A DNA stretch of 64,000 bases from Ophthalmolycus amberensis (taxonomy: Eukaryota > Chordata > Actinopteri > Perciformes > Zoarcidae), in the NCBI GenBank assembly GCA_024529925.1, contig JAFEUB010000806.1, forward strand, positions 186,001 through 250,000. Reading direction: 5' to 3'. Every line of letters begins with the position of its first letter. Position 1 is the stretch's first letter. Positions 13,473 through 25,299 of the stretch are shown here, piece after piece. The notes beneath the pieces are model-generated. The model ran no database searches. It was not told where the DNA came from and saw only the letters and a program-made list of their open reading frames with translations. The translations under genes and the position numbers were made by a program.

Positions 13473-16431
13473 ATGAAGAAGACACTGATGTTTGTGCTCA
13501 CTCTCTCAGGTCAGAGAAATGACAGTCAGTCACACACATTTACAGTGGGTTGATGAAGTAACATGAACACGTTACAGTATAATGCATGCCAATGTAACAT
13601 CAGCTCAAACGGTTGTATCAACATTTTTACAGAATTGAATCAAATTCTTTTTCTGACGGTCTCCATATGAAAGTGAACATTTTATACATTAACAATGGCG
13701 TTTTTTTGTTGCATGGTTAAAGAATAAATGAGTGTAAAGTAAAAACAGTCCTTTATCCATCAGTGCTGTCTGCTCGGTCTACAAGCGTCATCAGAGAGTA
13801 CCACTATGTAGAGATGTTGAAGACCTGGACCGATGCTCAGAGTTACTGCAGAGAGAAGTTCACTGACCTCGCCACCATAGAAAATCAAAGCGACAACGAC
13901 AGGATGCTCACAGTATTGCAGGGCGTTGAAAACTATGCGTGGATAGGGCTTTATGATAACATGGAGGGATGGAAGTGGGCACTGGGAAATGCAGAATTCA
14001 GTAATGAGTTCAGTAGCTGGAGAGTAGATGAGCCTGACAATAAGCACTACAACGAGGCCTGCACTATGATGACATCAGATGGGCTCTGGGCTGACATCGT
14101 GTGTTGGCGTACACATCCAGCTGTCTGCTATTATGGTAAGAAAGATGTTTAATGAGTTCAGTTGCAAGTTGCTTTCAAATAGTCGTAACACAAAGAAGAG
14201 ACAATATTCTTCAGGGACTCATGCAAACAGAAAAGTTAAATTAATAGCTTGCAGTCAGTTAGACATATTGGTTTTAAACTCTGACCAGTTTCCAGCTCAT
14301 GTGATCTTAGTCAGTAAAATACGAAGATTAATAACATCAAAGTGCTGACAACATTGCAACACTAAAAACAGATGCTTCAATAACTATCAATCACTAACAA
14401 CTGACAATATCTATGTAGCATTTGCATATTTATATTACTTTTGAAAACATTACTGTAAATATTCTTCATTGTTGTTACAATGAACTCGGTACCTTCGCCT
14501 GACTTATGGTCTTACGTCAAGTTTTGGAAATACTTACATCCAAAAGCTGAGTTCACTAGGGGTATTCAGGGGCGTGCCCCTCCCCAGCAAAAGAAAAGGT
14601 GCATTGTAAGGTGTTTGGAGTGCCAACAATACAATTCAAAATAAATATCAACACTACAATCTGAAAATACAGAAGAGGCTAAATTGATCATAAAACATCT
14701 GAAAATGTATTTTAACAATGTTTAATTAAAATGTAAAAGTAAAATCACACTACTGTTCTCTCTCTCACCCTCTGTGTTCACCGCCTGTCCCTCCTCACTT
14801 CTCTCTCCTGCCAGCTTGTATTGAACATGATTAACTAAAATTATGAACAACGTATTTATTTCATCTTTGTGTTGAGTTTTGGATTTAAATTATTGAAATG
14901 TGTCTAAGACAGTACAAAAACATCAGTAAAATGTGTTTTACAATAGTATATATATATTAATAATATAATAATATAATAATATTAATAATATATATTTTTA
15001 ATACTGCAGAGACTTCAAAGGTGACTCAACTGTAAATGTATCTTTCTTTACCTTAATGGCAAAATGCCAACCCACAGTCCAACCTATTGTCTTTCATTTC
15101 TTCTGTTTTCTTTCAGAAAAAGGTCCTTCCCATTACATTTTAGTAAACACCAGGATGACTAGGCAGGATGCTAGGACGTACTGTAGGTCCATGTACACAG
15201 ACCTCGCCAGTGTGAGGAACCAGTCTGAGAATAATGACATCTCCTCACTGCTGACAGAAGTCACCTGGATCGGTCTCCACAGAAAGACCTGGGCTAACTG
15301 GTCCGACCAGACCCCCACCACCTTCACTAACTGGAACGAGAACCAGCCCAACAAACATGGGCAGCTGGTGAAATCCTGTGTCGCGGTCAACCCAACCACA
15401 GGAACGTGGTGGGATGTTGGCTGTCACATGACTAACTATTTCATCTGTCAAAAGGTTTATACACGTAAGCAACAAACGTTCAAGTTAAGGTTCCAGTCTG
15501 AGGCCGACCTGACTGATCCCGCCCTTCAGCAGCAAATGTTAGAGCAGGTACAGTAAGCAAGACTTTTCAACGAGTTTGTTGGAGTTTCAACTTCCCCAGA
15601 GATACAAAAAATAGCTTAACTCTCCTAGAGGAGCATCCAGCACTGGCTCCCACACCGTGAATGTGCTAGTCCTGAACAGGGCTTTTTTTATCTGCTTTTT
15701 TTATCTGCTTTTTTCATCAGAGCAAATAAACACACCGTTAAATTGATTCCTTACAAGTTTGCTCTTTTGTTTCTGGTTTTGGAAAATGTTTTTAAAAAGA
15801 CACTGGCTCCCCCACTGTGTCTTACCTGTTTTTCAACAGAATATCATTTTCCACAAAAGAAAAAAAACATCAGTTAAACATAGTTTTTACTTTAATTTGT
15901 CTACAGCTGCATGCTAAACTGGAGAAACATGGGTTATCAGACTTTAAACTCCGCTGGACCCAGACGGATGGGCAGGCTTTTCACGAAGAGCAAAAGAGGA
16001 AGAAAGATGAAGGTACTTTTTGTATTTTCTAAATAGGGGAGGTATTCTCATGGGTTCATTGCTTTGATTAAATATCTAAAGCATTAGTTGGATAGTTTGT
16101 AAAATACAATTTTTCACTTTCTTGCTGAAAGTGAGATGAGAAGATCAATAGCACTCATAATTGTTCAGTTAGTATAAGCAGCAGGTAAGCGTAGCTTAGC
16201 ACAGAGACTGGAAACAGATAGCATATGCCTGGCCAATTACACAAACAAGACATGATAATTAATGAGATGCTGCAATGCAAATTTTGTTACTTTTGGAAAG
16301 AGCAATATTGATCTTTTTATCTAACTCTCCACTCTCCAACAGACAATTGTTTTTCCCAAAATGTCAAACTATTACTTTAAACCACATGTATGACTTACCT
16401 TGTCTGTCTTTTTCTAGGGTCGGGCGGCTGA
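13473..16431 (+). CDS. Tandem C-type lectin domain protein, probably secreted
   Basis: Five coding exons, 13473-13509, 13764-14135, 15117-15547, 15907-16012 and 16418-16431, join in phase with GT/AG borders into 319 residues ending in TGA. Residues 1-20 (MKKTLMFVLTLS, then VLSAR) look like a signal peptide. Exon 2 encodes C-type lectin domain 1 (about 24-136) with WTDAQSYCREKFTDLATIEN, WIGLYD and LWADIVC. Exon 3 encodes domain 2 (137-252) with RTYCRSMYTDLASVRNQ, WIGL, WWDVGC and FICQK. The tail (253-319) is charged and probably helical (LHAKLEKHGLSDFKLRWTQT). The sugar-binding loops read EPD in domain 1 and QPN in domain 2 rather than EPN or QPD, so calcium-dependent sugar binding cannot be assumed. 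No transmembrane segment is seen. Teleosts have many such lectin-like genes; I cannot name an orthologue. Confidence 0.85.
16077..16380. mobile_element. MITE-like element in the last intron of the lectin gene
   Basis: The ends are imperfect inverted repeats: taaagcattagttggatagtttg at the left, and on the opposite strand taaagtaatagtttgacat at the right. The interior holds gagatgagaagatcaatagc and agcgtagcttagcacagagactgg, phrases of a very common fish dispersed repeat. It is an old, diverged copy. Confidence 0.55.
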
Positions 16432-16902
16432 GTGGTCATTGTGCGTAACTGCAACGCAATGTTTCAGTTCGTATTTCAGTTTGAGTTTCACTCCATATGT
16501 TCTACACCATTACTAGTAAAATAGGTTTCGTGTGTTAATGTGTTTGGTTGCACACTGTGTATCTACAGTGCATCGTGTATCATTTGACTGTGTTGTTGCA
16601 TCACTTGCAGACGATTGCAAATAACTGTTTTATTACTACCTTTTTACGACTGAAAAAGTGAATTTCACAGGATTTATTTTTTCAGGTTTTCTGTTAAAAA
16701 CTGAACTCTGCTTTTGAGTTCAGAGCAGTGAGGTTTGAAATGAGTTTGAAATATATAAAACATGTTTTTGTTTGTGTCATGTTCTATGAGAGCTTGCCGA
16801 GTCCTTTGAAATGTATAAGCTTTTACGCTTAATATTTAGCAGTTTTTTTCTGGCTTTGAAATATGTGATTATGTTAATGAGCAACATCACATTTAAAAAT
16901 CT

Positions 16903-16919
16903 AATAAAAATGTAATAAA
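16903..16919 (+). terminator. Two AATAAA poly(A) signals of the lectin gene
   Basis: AATAAA occurs at 16903-16908 and again at 16914-16919, about 480 bases after the lectin stop codon, which fits a single 3' UTR. Use is inferred. Confidence 0.45.
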
Positions 16920-18019
16920 TTGTGTTTTGTGTTTTACCTTTTGTCACAAAGGCCTCTATTAAATATGGAACATTTAAAAAAGTCTTCCAACTTGTACACA
17001 CACACATATCCCTATTAAAATCTGGTTACACTGTTATAGAACCTATATCACTTTATGGTTGGTTTCGAGGTCTGGGCTCCACTTAGATTTTACAAAATGG
17101 AACAAACATCAAATTGAGACTCTGCAGGCAGAAGTTTGCCAATTAATGCTCTGCATCCATCAAAAAACACCAAATAATGCATGCAGAGCAGAATTAGGAT
17201 GGTACCCTATACTGTAAGAAAAGAAACACAAGGCAATATAAACAGACACAAATGATTAGGATTTTAAAAGAGTGACACAAATGAGATAGAAGATAAAGAT
17301 GAGTTAAAATAAAACAAGACAAATTAAACAGTATAGAAAAAAACGACAGGGCTGAATTTGAATGAATGGTGCCAGGTTTCATGTCATAAATTGCAGTGGC
17401 AACGTTTGCACTCCTGATTTAAAATAACTGAGAGTTTCAGATATGTGGTGCATTCAAACTGAATGCTGCATCTCCTCGTTCAGCTTGGTCTGTGGGGACG
17501 GTAAGCAGACCTGTCAAAGACCATCTGAGAGGCCTGGACGGTTCAGTAGCAGAGCCTTACAAACCAACAGGGAAAGTTCATTCTTTCACACTTAGGAAGC
17601 CAGTGCAAAGATCTTAGAACTAGACACATGTGATCTGGAATCCAAAACCCTTGTAACTCAAAGGGTTCAATGGGTATTTGGTTGCCATTATGCTGAACTG
17701 AATACACAAGAAAAATACTGTGTTTTACCACCATATCAGATTGTGTTCCAAAATGTTCCGTTTAACACATGAGCTAACTACAACAGTCAATTCATGTTTT
17801 GTAAATCTCACTGTAGTGTTCACAACAAATATTTGCAGGAATGCTCAAAAGAAGTGTGAACCTCACTGTGAGCCGAAAACATTTCTCTGAATGATTTTTG
17901 CTTCAATAAACACAGACTATGTTGAACATTATTATGCTAAGAGCTACAACAAAAGCAGTGAACCATTCCTTTAAGGACACCATCAAAACTGTCTGCCATT
18001 TGTAAAATGTCAATGTGTG
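16920..18019. other. Spacer without recognised gene
   Basis: AT-rich sequence. Several short open frames are present but none shows a domain, splice context or known repeat signature that I can support. Confidence 0.4.
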
Positions 18020-18023
18020 TTTA

Positions 18024-19596
18024 TGTTGGGGTCTGGCGGCACCTCCTGGCTGGCTGAGCCCCTCACATGCATCCTTCCTCTCATAAGCCTGACCTGAGAT
18101 CTGCCAGAAACTCCACCTAAGATGACCACACCCCCAGCTCCGGCCAAAACCTGACGCTGACCCTTCATTGGCCAAGAAAGTGCCCCCCGCTGTTTATGCC
18201 GACCTGGTTATAAGCGATCTCACGGCGAAAATCGCTCTCTTCGCGACGGACTCGTCCTGGCCACAAGAAGACCCCAGCCTCTCCCTCCAGCACCACGCTG
18301 GCAACGGAAGACTCATGAGGAGCCGCGGCCTCATCTAATCCTGTCAGGTCACATGTTACATTCGCTGGTCGAAAACAGACTGTGTTTTATTTTGAGTTCT
18401 GGATCCGAGTGCAAGAACGGATAGCTTCTATCCCGTATCCCCACTCCTTTTTGTGCACACAGCCGGCAGAAAGACTAACCCTCTTTCCTCAACCGATGAT
18501 TACCGGGAGCGACGAACCGACCACGTCGCCTCAGCCGAAGTTAAATCGTCCTCTCTGCAGCGAGGACAGATCGAGTCTGCGTCTGCTCCAGAGAGAGCCA
18601 CGCCACCGGGAGATCGAGTCTGCGTCTGCTCCAGAGAGAGCCATGCCACCGGGAGTATCGACTCCTGAGGACCGAGTCATCCCCCAGTCTGCGCCCGCTA
18701 CGAAAGCCGCGCTGTCGAGTCAACACTCGAGGACTGACCGATTCCCATCACGGAAAACGGACCCCTTTCACGAAGCTTCTCAAAGTAAGATTCATGGTAT
18801 CTGGGCATAGCTTAGCATAGCTTAGCTTAGCTTAGCATTAGCGTAATATTGCCTATTCGTTGATGTGTTGTTATTCCCGTATCTTGTTGTGTTAAGTCAC
18901 TGTCGTTTACACCGTGGTATTGCGCAACCATCGCGGACCACGGAGTCCCGTTATATTGTGTATTTCCTGCTGTAACTGTTTGCATTAGATCCGTCGCTGC
19001 TAGATGTAGAGTTTGTGTATTATCACTTTAAAGACTGAAACTACGGTGGCCGGACCCTCGTCTCGCCGACCGAGTTTCGGGGTGATAAGAAAACAATACG
19101 CTCATCTCACCGCAGTGATAAAGGTCTGTGTTGTTTGGGGATTTATTTTATTTCATTTGGTATTCTCTCTTCATTAAATCGACTCTGTGAGTGAGGTGAG
19201 AATCGTGGCTATCACTGCATAAGCAGCCAGTCAGTTCAAAACGACAGCGGCGGACTTGTGCAGGATAAGACCAGCTGTTCTCACTCACTACGACGCGAAC
19301 CACATCGCAGCAGAGTTGATTCCTCTCTCTCTCTTTTTCTCTCTCTCTCTCTCTTAACCTGCACACACATAGTCAGGGCCTATGAGCCTGGGGAAACCCC
19401 TCGCAATCGATTGCCTCTCACACGTGCTGCACCGCCACACGTGGTCACACGCAGCAGCCACCCCTCAGCCATCCGCCATCGTCCGCCATTGTCCGCCATC
19501 TTGGTTTGTAGTTCTCGGCTGTAGTTCTAAATGGGCCCCCTCCTCTTTTCATCACTGATGGAATAGGTTACACGCCCTCGTTTCACACACATAGAT

Positions 19597-19630
<34 letters not shown>

Positions 19631-20093
19631 TTACATACATACATCCACACCTATATACCTTATCCCATTTTATTCATTTGACTTTAGGTATTAGACACAT
19701 AAAATTGTATGATGGTGTTTGTTGGTTGCAATATTACTTGATCTGATCATTTATTATTTTGATTTAATAAACTCTGTTATACTTTAAAGAGCAGTCGTCT
19801 GTGATTACTTGTGCATATGTGTGTAATAAAACTGGATGTAGTAGCCTGTGCTCGAACTTAAACCTTCACTGTCACTGAATGTGTAGTCATACTCAGACTA
19901 TTGACATTATGAGTGACTACTAATTATGAGACTTAGTTTTATCGTGTGGTTATTGGTCCCTGTTCGCAGGGTGGTGCCCCGTTGTTATTAATAATCATTA
20001 ATAATTGTTACTTACATTAATAATTCTATTGATGTCAAGAATTCAGTTTCTTAGATGCTGATAACCCAAACACGCTCCTCTACGTTCCCAACA
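18024..20093 (+). mobile_element. Solo LTR of a retrotransposon, 2,070 bp
   Basis: The element starts TGTTGGG and ends CCCAACA, a perfect 7-bp inverted terminus with TG/CA ends. It is flanked on both sides by the 4-bp duplication TTTA (18020-18023 and 20094-20097). A TATA-like TTATAAG lies at 18208-18214, about 185 bp in, and an AATAAA signal at 19766-19771, as expected for U3 and R regions. No second copy or internal retroviral-type gene is present, so this is best read as a solo LTR left by recombination. Inside are a 43-bp tandem duplication, an agcttagc run at about 18806-18843 and a CA microsatellite at about 19600-19627. The superfamily (Gypsy-like or endogenous retrovirus-like) cannot be fixed from this alone. 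Confidence 0.8.
18568..18653 (+). repeat. 43-bp tandem duplication inside the LTR
   Basis: Two adjacent copies, 18568-18610 and 18611-18653, begin agatcgagtctgcgtctgct and differ by one base near their 3' ends (cacg versus catg). They account for the repeated SASAPERA-like peptide in the overlapping open frames, which I do not regard as genes. Confidence 0.75.
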
Positions 20094-20097
20094 TTTA

Positions 20098-21718
20098 AAT
20101 TCAAGGATTACCACTACCCATTACTCAATGGGTAATGATAATAGGAGAGTTACCTTTTGAAATGGAAAATTGAATTTTCAATTTTTAACCCTCAAACTCT
20201 TGATCCTCCACCAAAAAGTCCTTAAATGTATGACACTATAACATACTCTGTTCTGTACTGTTGTGGTGCTCACAAAGTAACAGCAAACCATTCAGACTTA
20301 AGACAACATATTTTGAATGGCTGGCTGTTTTTTATTTTTATGATATTAAATACAAATATTCAAGCTGCCATGTGTCATTTGAAAACCTTTTCTCAAAGTT
20401 GAGCGTGACATCTATGTTTGGACCCTTCTTTTGTGTATGTGCATCAGGGACATCAGTAAATGATCAACCTTCAGGTTGCTGGTAAGAAAAGTAGCAGTGC
20501 TGTTAGCAGGGCCTGTGTTTCCCGTACAAGTACTGTTTATTTCTGCGTCTGAACAGCAGCATTTCCTGCCTATGTGACTGTGGATTTCCTGTGAGCAGAC
20601 CCCTACACCCACTGCACATACAGCTCCAACTAACTGCTGCTGGCCTAACAGTGCATGTTTGCTGCTTGTAGATATCATTCATGTGGAAATGACTGTTGAC
20701 CTGCATACACTTTTACATGAGATAGACTGGTTCAAGGCACCTGAGTGCTTGCCTTGGTTCATCAGTCTCCTACAGTGGAAAGGAACCAAAAAACATTAAT
20801 ATATTTCAGAAGCATGAATTTGTGTTTTGTCAACAAAATGAATAAGAACAAACAAATTCTCAGAAAAACTAGACTCTTGACAAACATAATCAGGAAAGAG
20901 CCCCATCTTCTTGCACAGATAAACAAAGTATATGAAGTCCCTGTTGACCCTGCAGTTATCATAGCAGCAGTTCCAGTACAGACCATACAAGGTCAGATTC
21001 AGGTTGTTGGGTTGCTATGGTGGCACAGTTCATAAAGTCCAGAGTTAATGATGTGGTGAGGGTGGTAAAGGATGCTATAGCAGATAATACGTGGGGCTAG
21101 ACCGCCTCCATAAACAACTATCCCCCATAGACAGCCCGCCCAGCAGTTATCAGGAGCAATTCTCTCTATCTGCACTCTTTGAACATGAGCCAGTCTCTAT
21201 CGCTCCATCAGCACCCAGCCCACTAGCTCGCCATCACTTCCCATCCTGACGCCTGCTGCACATTCTTTCTGCGTTCAACACAAATCAGCTTTATTGGCAC
21301 CAACTAATCAAGAACAGATCAGGGATAGCACACATTTTTCCACATTTTTAGAAAATCTGCAAAAGAAAATGTGAATGTATGTGTAATTCTGTGACGCTGT
21401 CATGACTGTTATATGATTATTAGGATTTGGTTCATTGAGATAAGCAGTAAGTGCAGGCTGGTGCCATCGTCGTCATCATAATGAGATAGAAAAAGTATCA
21501 GTCAAGCACCAAATGGTGGGGGAAAAAGTAGAGAACCTGATGTAAATATGTCATTTTTCTTTCATGGATCAATTTGAGGAAGTCTCCTCATTACAGTCTC
21601 CTTATCGTTCTACGCGTATCCTATGTTTTTGTTTGCATATTTAAATATTTTTGATTATATGGATCATTAGTTAGCCTGCTGTAATATTAGTTCCATGCAA
21701 GTTGTCAGTTGTTTATGC
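20098..21718. other. Spacer with a small L2-like fragment
   Basis: No gene recognised. At about 21283-21300, aatcagctttattggc is the reverse complement of the L2-like LINE tail seen at 58436-58455, suggesting a short minus-strand fragment near 21270-21335. Confidence 0.35.
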
Positions 21719-22652
21719 TTAAAGGGGCAATGTGTATTTCTGGCCACATGGTCCAAACAAATAGGGGGCATATAATCATATAGAGAAGCCAACTATTAAG
21801 TAGCAGCAGGGCAAGAATAGCAACACTCAACCAAACAGCTGAAAGAGTTGGTCAAAATAACACCATCTAATAACCTTTACATGTGGTGTTTGCCTAGAGA
21901 GTTTATGTAGCCTGTAGTCTTTCTTTGTGACACCAGGGGCCTGTACGGTCTGTGTACATCTTGATACTTGTTTATTGAATACAATCCAAAGAAGAAGAAA
22001 CGTGAAAGCGACTTGTATTTTCGTTTTGTCCTCTGTGGCGCCAGGAGACTAATTCGCCTGGAGGGGTGTGCAGCAGCTCAGGTGGATGGACCTTCAATTA
22101 GCAGTCAGCTGTAGAAACACGCATTCCCAGCACCGGGTCACAGGGGGCCGGTGGAGCGCTGGGTATAAGGTGAACAGCAGCAACAAAAAGTTTGCTGATC
22201 CGAATGGAAGTCAAGTCGGTCCCCCTGGATCAGACCCCAGGCGCTGGGGATGCGTTGGCTGCAGAGAATCTGAGTTGCTACAGCTAACCGCTAAATGAAG
22301 GTCCATCTTCCTGCCCTCCTCCCAGTGAAGGACAGAACTGAAATACGGGTCTTTCTCATTTCTGCCACTTTGTCCTCATGTTAGACTGAGGACAGACCGG
22401 ATGCTGCAGTGACTCACTATCGCCTCTCGAGGAACAAGTAGTAGCAGAAGACGGCTAGGGCTAGCTGGTTAGCATGCTCATTTCAGCAGATATCTCTGCA
22501 GTACAATACATAGTGTGGCATCACAAGGGGACAGGTTGTGGAGGGGCGCTACATCCTCACCCAGGATCAGGGCCCACAACCCAAAATGGCCGCCGGGCTA
22601 GAGACTACAGCTCCCAGACTGCCTCATCAGGCACCCAGCTGCAGGTGCTTAA

Positions 22653-23778
22653 CCTTCCTCCTGTGTTAGCTTTCTGTTACCATCTCTTATGTTAACGGGT
22701 CGGTTTTGACCCGTGTCTTAAATCAGCTGTAAAATACACTAAAAACAATTATCTATCATCCAATTTGTTTCTCATCTCTTGGTTACCTTGTTAGGCTTCC
22801 TTATCCATGAAAATATTGGTTTTAATATTTTTGGTGTGGGCCTCTGGGCCTTTTCTTTGTCAGTATACCCCTCGATTTCAATTTAAAAAATGGTGAAATG
22901 AACCTCAAGAGAATCATATAAATAAATAAAGGGTTGTTGTGTTACCTGACTATTATTGAGGGGTATTAGAACACATCTCTTAAATAAATTTGTTTTATTA
23001 ATTTTTTAATTTTAATATTATTAACTATAGTAACATCTATGGTGTTAGGGTCGGCACCGACCCGTTTTAGGTTTTAAATGCATAAAAGAACCACATAAAT
23101 TGGTTTATTTGCATCAAGGCTTTATGACTTTGTCAGGAACCTCTATTTCAACAAAATAAAACAAAAACATTTTGTTTCACTAAATTATAAAATGCTCTGG
23201 TTGAAATTATGACCTTTGTGTTGTTAGGGTCGGTTTCGACCCGGTTATAAAAATTTTCACCAAAAATATGATCCAGAGCTTGTCTCACTGAAAATCTTCT
23301 TTCCATTTTTGCATGCTGCAAATTGGAAATGTGCACTCTGCAAGTCACCAACTCTATACTGAATTGACCTCACATGTCTGGACATGTCTGGACATGCCCG
23401 TCTTTGTTTTGTTTTTGTGCAGGTATACTGGATAACAATGCAAAATGAGAATCCCCTAAAGCTCACATGATTGGGAGAGGAGCTGGCTGTCACTGTGTTG
23501 GCTGACAGTGCACTTATGATTTCAGTTTTGGCTCTAATTATTGCTTTATAATCTTATTTTTATAACCGGGTCGAAACCGACCCTAACAACACAAAGGTCA
23601 TAATTTCAACCAGAGCATTTTATAATTTAGTGAAACAAAATGTTTTTGTTTTATTTTGTTGAAATAGAGGTTCCTGACAAAGTCATAAAGCCTTGATGCA
23701 AATAAACCAATTTATGTGGTTCTTTTATGCATTTAAAACCTAAAACGGGTCGGTGCCGACCCTAACACAAGAGGAAGG
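22653..23778 (-). mobile_element. Non-autonomous piggyBac-like element with a long internal inverted duplication
   Basis: It is flanked by TTAA at 22649-22652 and 23779-23782. The termini are CCTTCCTCCTGTGTTAG and, inverted, CCTTCCTCTTGTGTTAG. TTAA target sites are diagnostic of the piggyBac superfamily. Five palindromic GGGTCGG-type motifs occur inside. A 213-bp segment is present twice in inverted orientation (23042-23254 and 23556-23768) around a 301-bp loop. On the minus strand a short frame from ATG at 23306 reads MERRFSVRQALDHIFGEN, which resembles the N-terminus of fish piggyBac transposases, and then runs into the inverted copy. The transposase is therefore truncated and the element cannot move by itself. 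Confidence 0.8.
23042..23768. repeat. Inverted repeat, 213-bp arms
   Basis: Arms 23042-23254 and 23556-23768 appear to match throughout on reading, starting GTGTTAGGGTCGGCACCGAC. The right arm ends close to the element's right terminus, so the left arm is probably an inverted copy of that end. Transcripts through it could fold into a long hairpin. Confidence 0.85.
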
Positions 23779-24811
23779 TTAAGGCCCCTAATTGAGGCAG
23801 GGCTGGGAAACGGAATAAAGGGGAGAGCAGCACGGCAGAGGGGTTGGGCCGGGAGTAGGAGAGAGGACGCATACCTGGAGGAACCGAGACCCAGGACTTT
23901 GCAGGGTGGGAATACTTTGTTGGATGAAGAAACCCCTTTCTCCTCCGGGACGCTTTAGGTATTCATGGACTTTTTGTTTGAGGTGTGATTTTTGGGAGTT
24001 AAAGGAACTGCCAGTGGGATGGGCCAATAAAACCTTTATTTTTGTTTATCCGGTCTGCTTGTGCCTGTTTTATGCTCTCTTTTGCACAGCCCCACCCTAG
24101 GGCCAACCCGTGACACTACAATAGTCATCTTTAATATAATGTCAACACTGTAACCTCTTCATCTTCTGTTGATTCTGTGAATTCACTTTTTTAATGTTTT
24201 AAACTAAAATTCTGACCTTTTCTTGTACATTGCCCCTTTAACATGAATACTGCCTGCACACATCAGCTAGTGTGCTCACATGCTGCGCAGCCCCCTCTCC
24301 TAACATGTTCCATTCGCATGGTGAATATTGTTATTAAAGCTGCAATGCAGAACTTTAACATACAAATGTACATCCATCACATCCAAGCCCTTGTCACATT
24401 AGTTCACACAATGATGACGAAGCATACAGTATTTTGCAGTACGTCTGAGTTATGGTGTCTGCGGCAACTTTTCCCGCGCTGGCACATCAAAAGTGATGCA
24501 TTTTCCGTCCACCAGCCAGAGTAACCGGGACAGGAAGGGACGAGAGACTAGCGACGGGTGCAGCAGCTAAGAGGATGGCAGAAGCTATGGTGGAAAATAC
24601 TCAGACAACTTTTCTTAGAAAAGGTTCTGGAGTGGATGCAGATACAAAATAAACTCTGTGGAATAAGGACTAAAGAAATCGCACAGGAAAGCTTGAAGAC
24701 AGAGGGGGCTCTTATGAAGGCACCCGTCATTGTCCGTGTTATTACTCTCACTGCCAGAGGGGGAGACAACATTTCTGATCTCCAGGATGGCAACATTTAA
24801 GTCACGCTGAC

Positions 24812-24855
24812 TAAGTCCATTTATACTTTACATGCGTAAAGTATAAATGGACTTA
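24812..24855. repeat. Perfect 19-bp hairpin
   Basis: TAAGTCCATTTATACTTTA and its exact reverse complement are separated by CATGCG. It lies just after a block starting ttaaagctgcaatgcagaac at about 24333, and may be the subterminal hairpin of a small transposable element. Confidence 0.6.
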
Positions 24856-25299
24856 AAACAGACAAAAAAAAAGTGAACTCATCCTTTAATACAGAGTTGG
24901 CAGCAGGGAGTTTGCTAGTCAGCCTTTGCCTGATATGTGATCTGTTAACCTGTAAGATGAACTAATACCTGAGGACAGAATGGAGCATGGTCCTCAATAC
25001 AAGAGATGTGAGTGCTTATCAGTAACCAGTTCCACACACTGACTGACAAACTAAATGATGTATCAGTGAGACTTGACACTAATCATACAGTACAGTGACG
25101 TAAATATGGCTAAGTAAAGTGAGTTCTCATTTTTTAAATCAATAAACATAACAGATGTTAAGTATTCACCTTATCCTGACCTCTAGAATTAAACATCTGC
25201 ATCTCTTTATCTCTCCCCCCCCCCCCCCCCCGTAGTTTCTGGGTGTTTGTTGTTAGTTTCCTGTCACAGAGGAAGTGCCTCACCCTGCCGCCTGGCTCC

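Larger units (their letters stand above)
22514..24120 (+). mobile_element. Second solo LTR (about 477 bp), interrupted by a piggyBac-like element
   Basis: The element starts TGTGGCATCAC and ends GTGACACTACA, with imperfectly complementary ends. It is flanked by the 4-bp duplication ATAG (22510-22513 and 24121-24124). Removing the insert at 22653-23778 and one TTAA leaves 477 bp. AATAAA occurs at about 24027, with the typical GC-rich end ccctagggccaacccgtgac. This matches an LTR promoter-to-poly(A) layout, and no internal region is present. Confidence 0.7.
21719..24241. mobile_element. Outer terminal-inverted-repeat element, interrupted by a solo LTR
   Basis: Perfect 15-bp inverted termini TTAAAGGGGCAATGT lie at 21719-21733 and, inverted, at 24227-24241. 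Removing the LTR insertion (22514-24120 plus one 4-bp duplication) leaves about 912 bp. The ends could be read as TTAA-flanked AGGGGCAATGT, or as longer inverted repeats without a clear target duplication, so I do not assign a superfamily. No transposase is seen; it is non-autonomous. Confidence 0.65.

Noticed and set aside
18382..18810. 142-codon frame and its overlapping partner
   Set aside because: They lie inside the solo LTR, their repeats come from the 43-bp tandem duplication, and no gag-like motif is seen.
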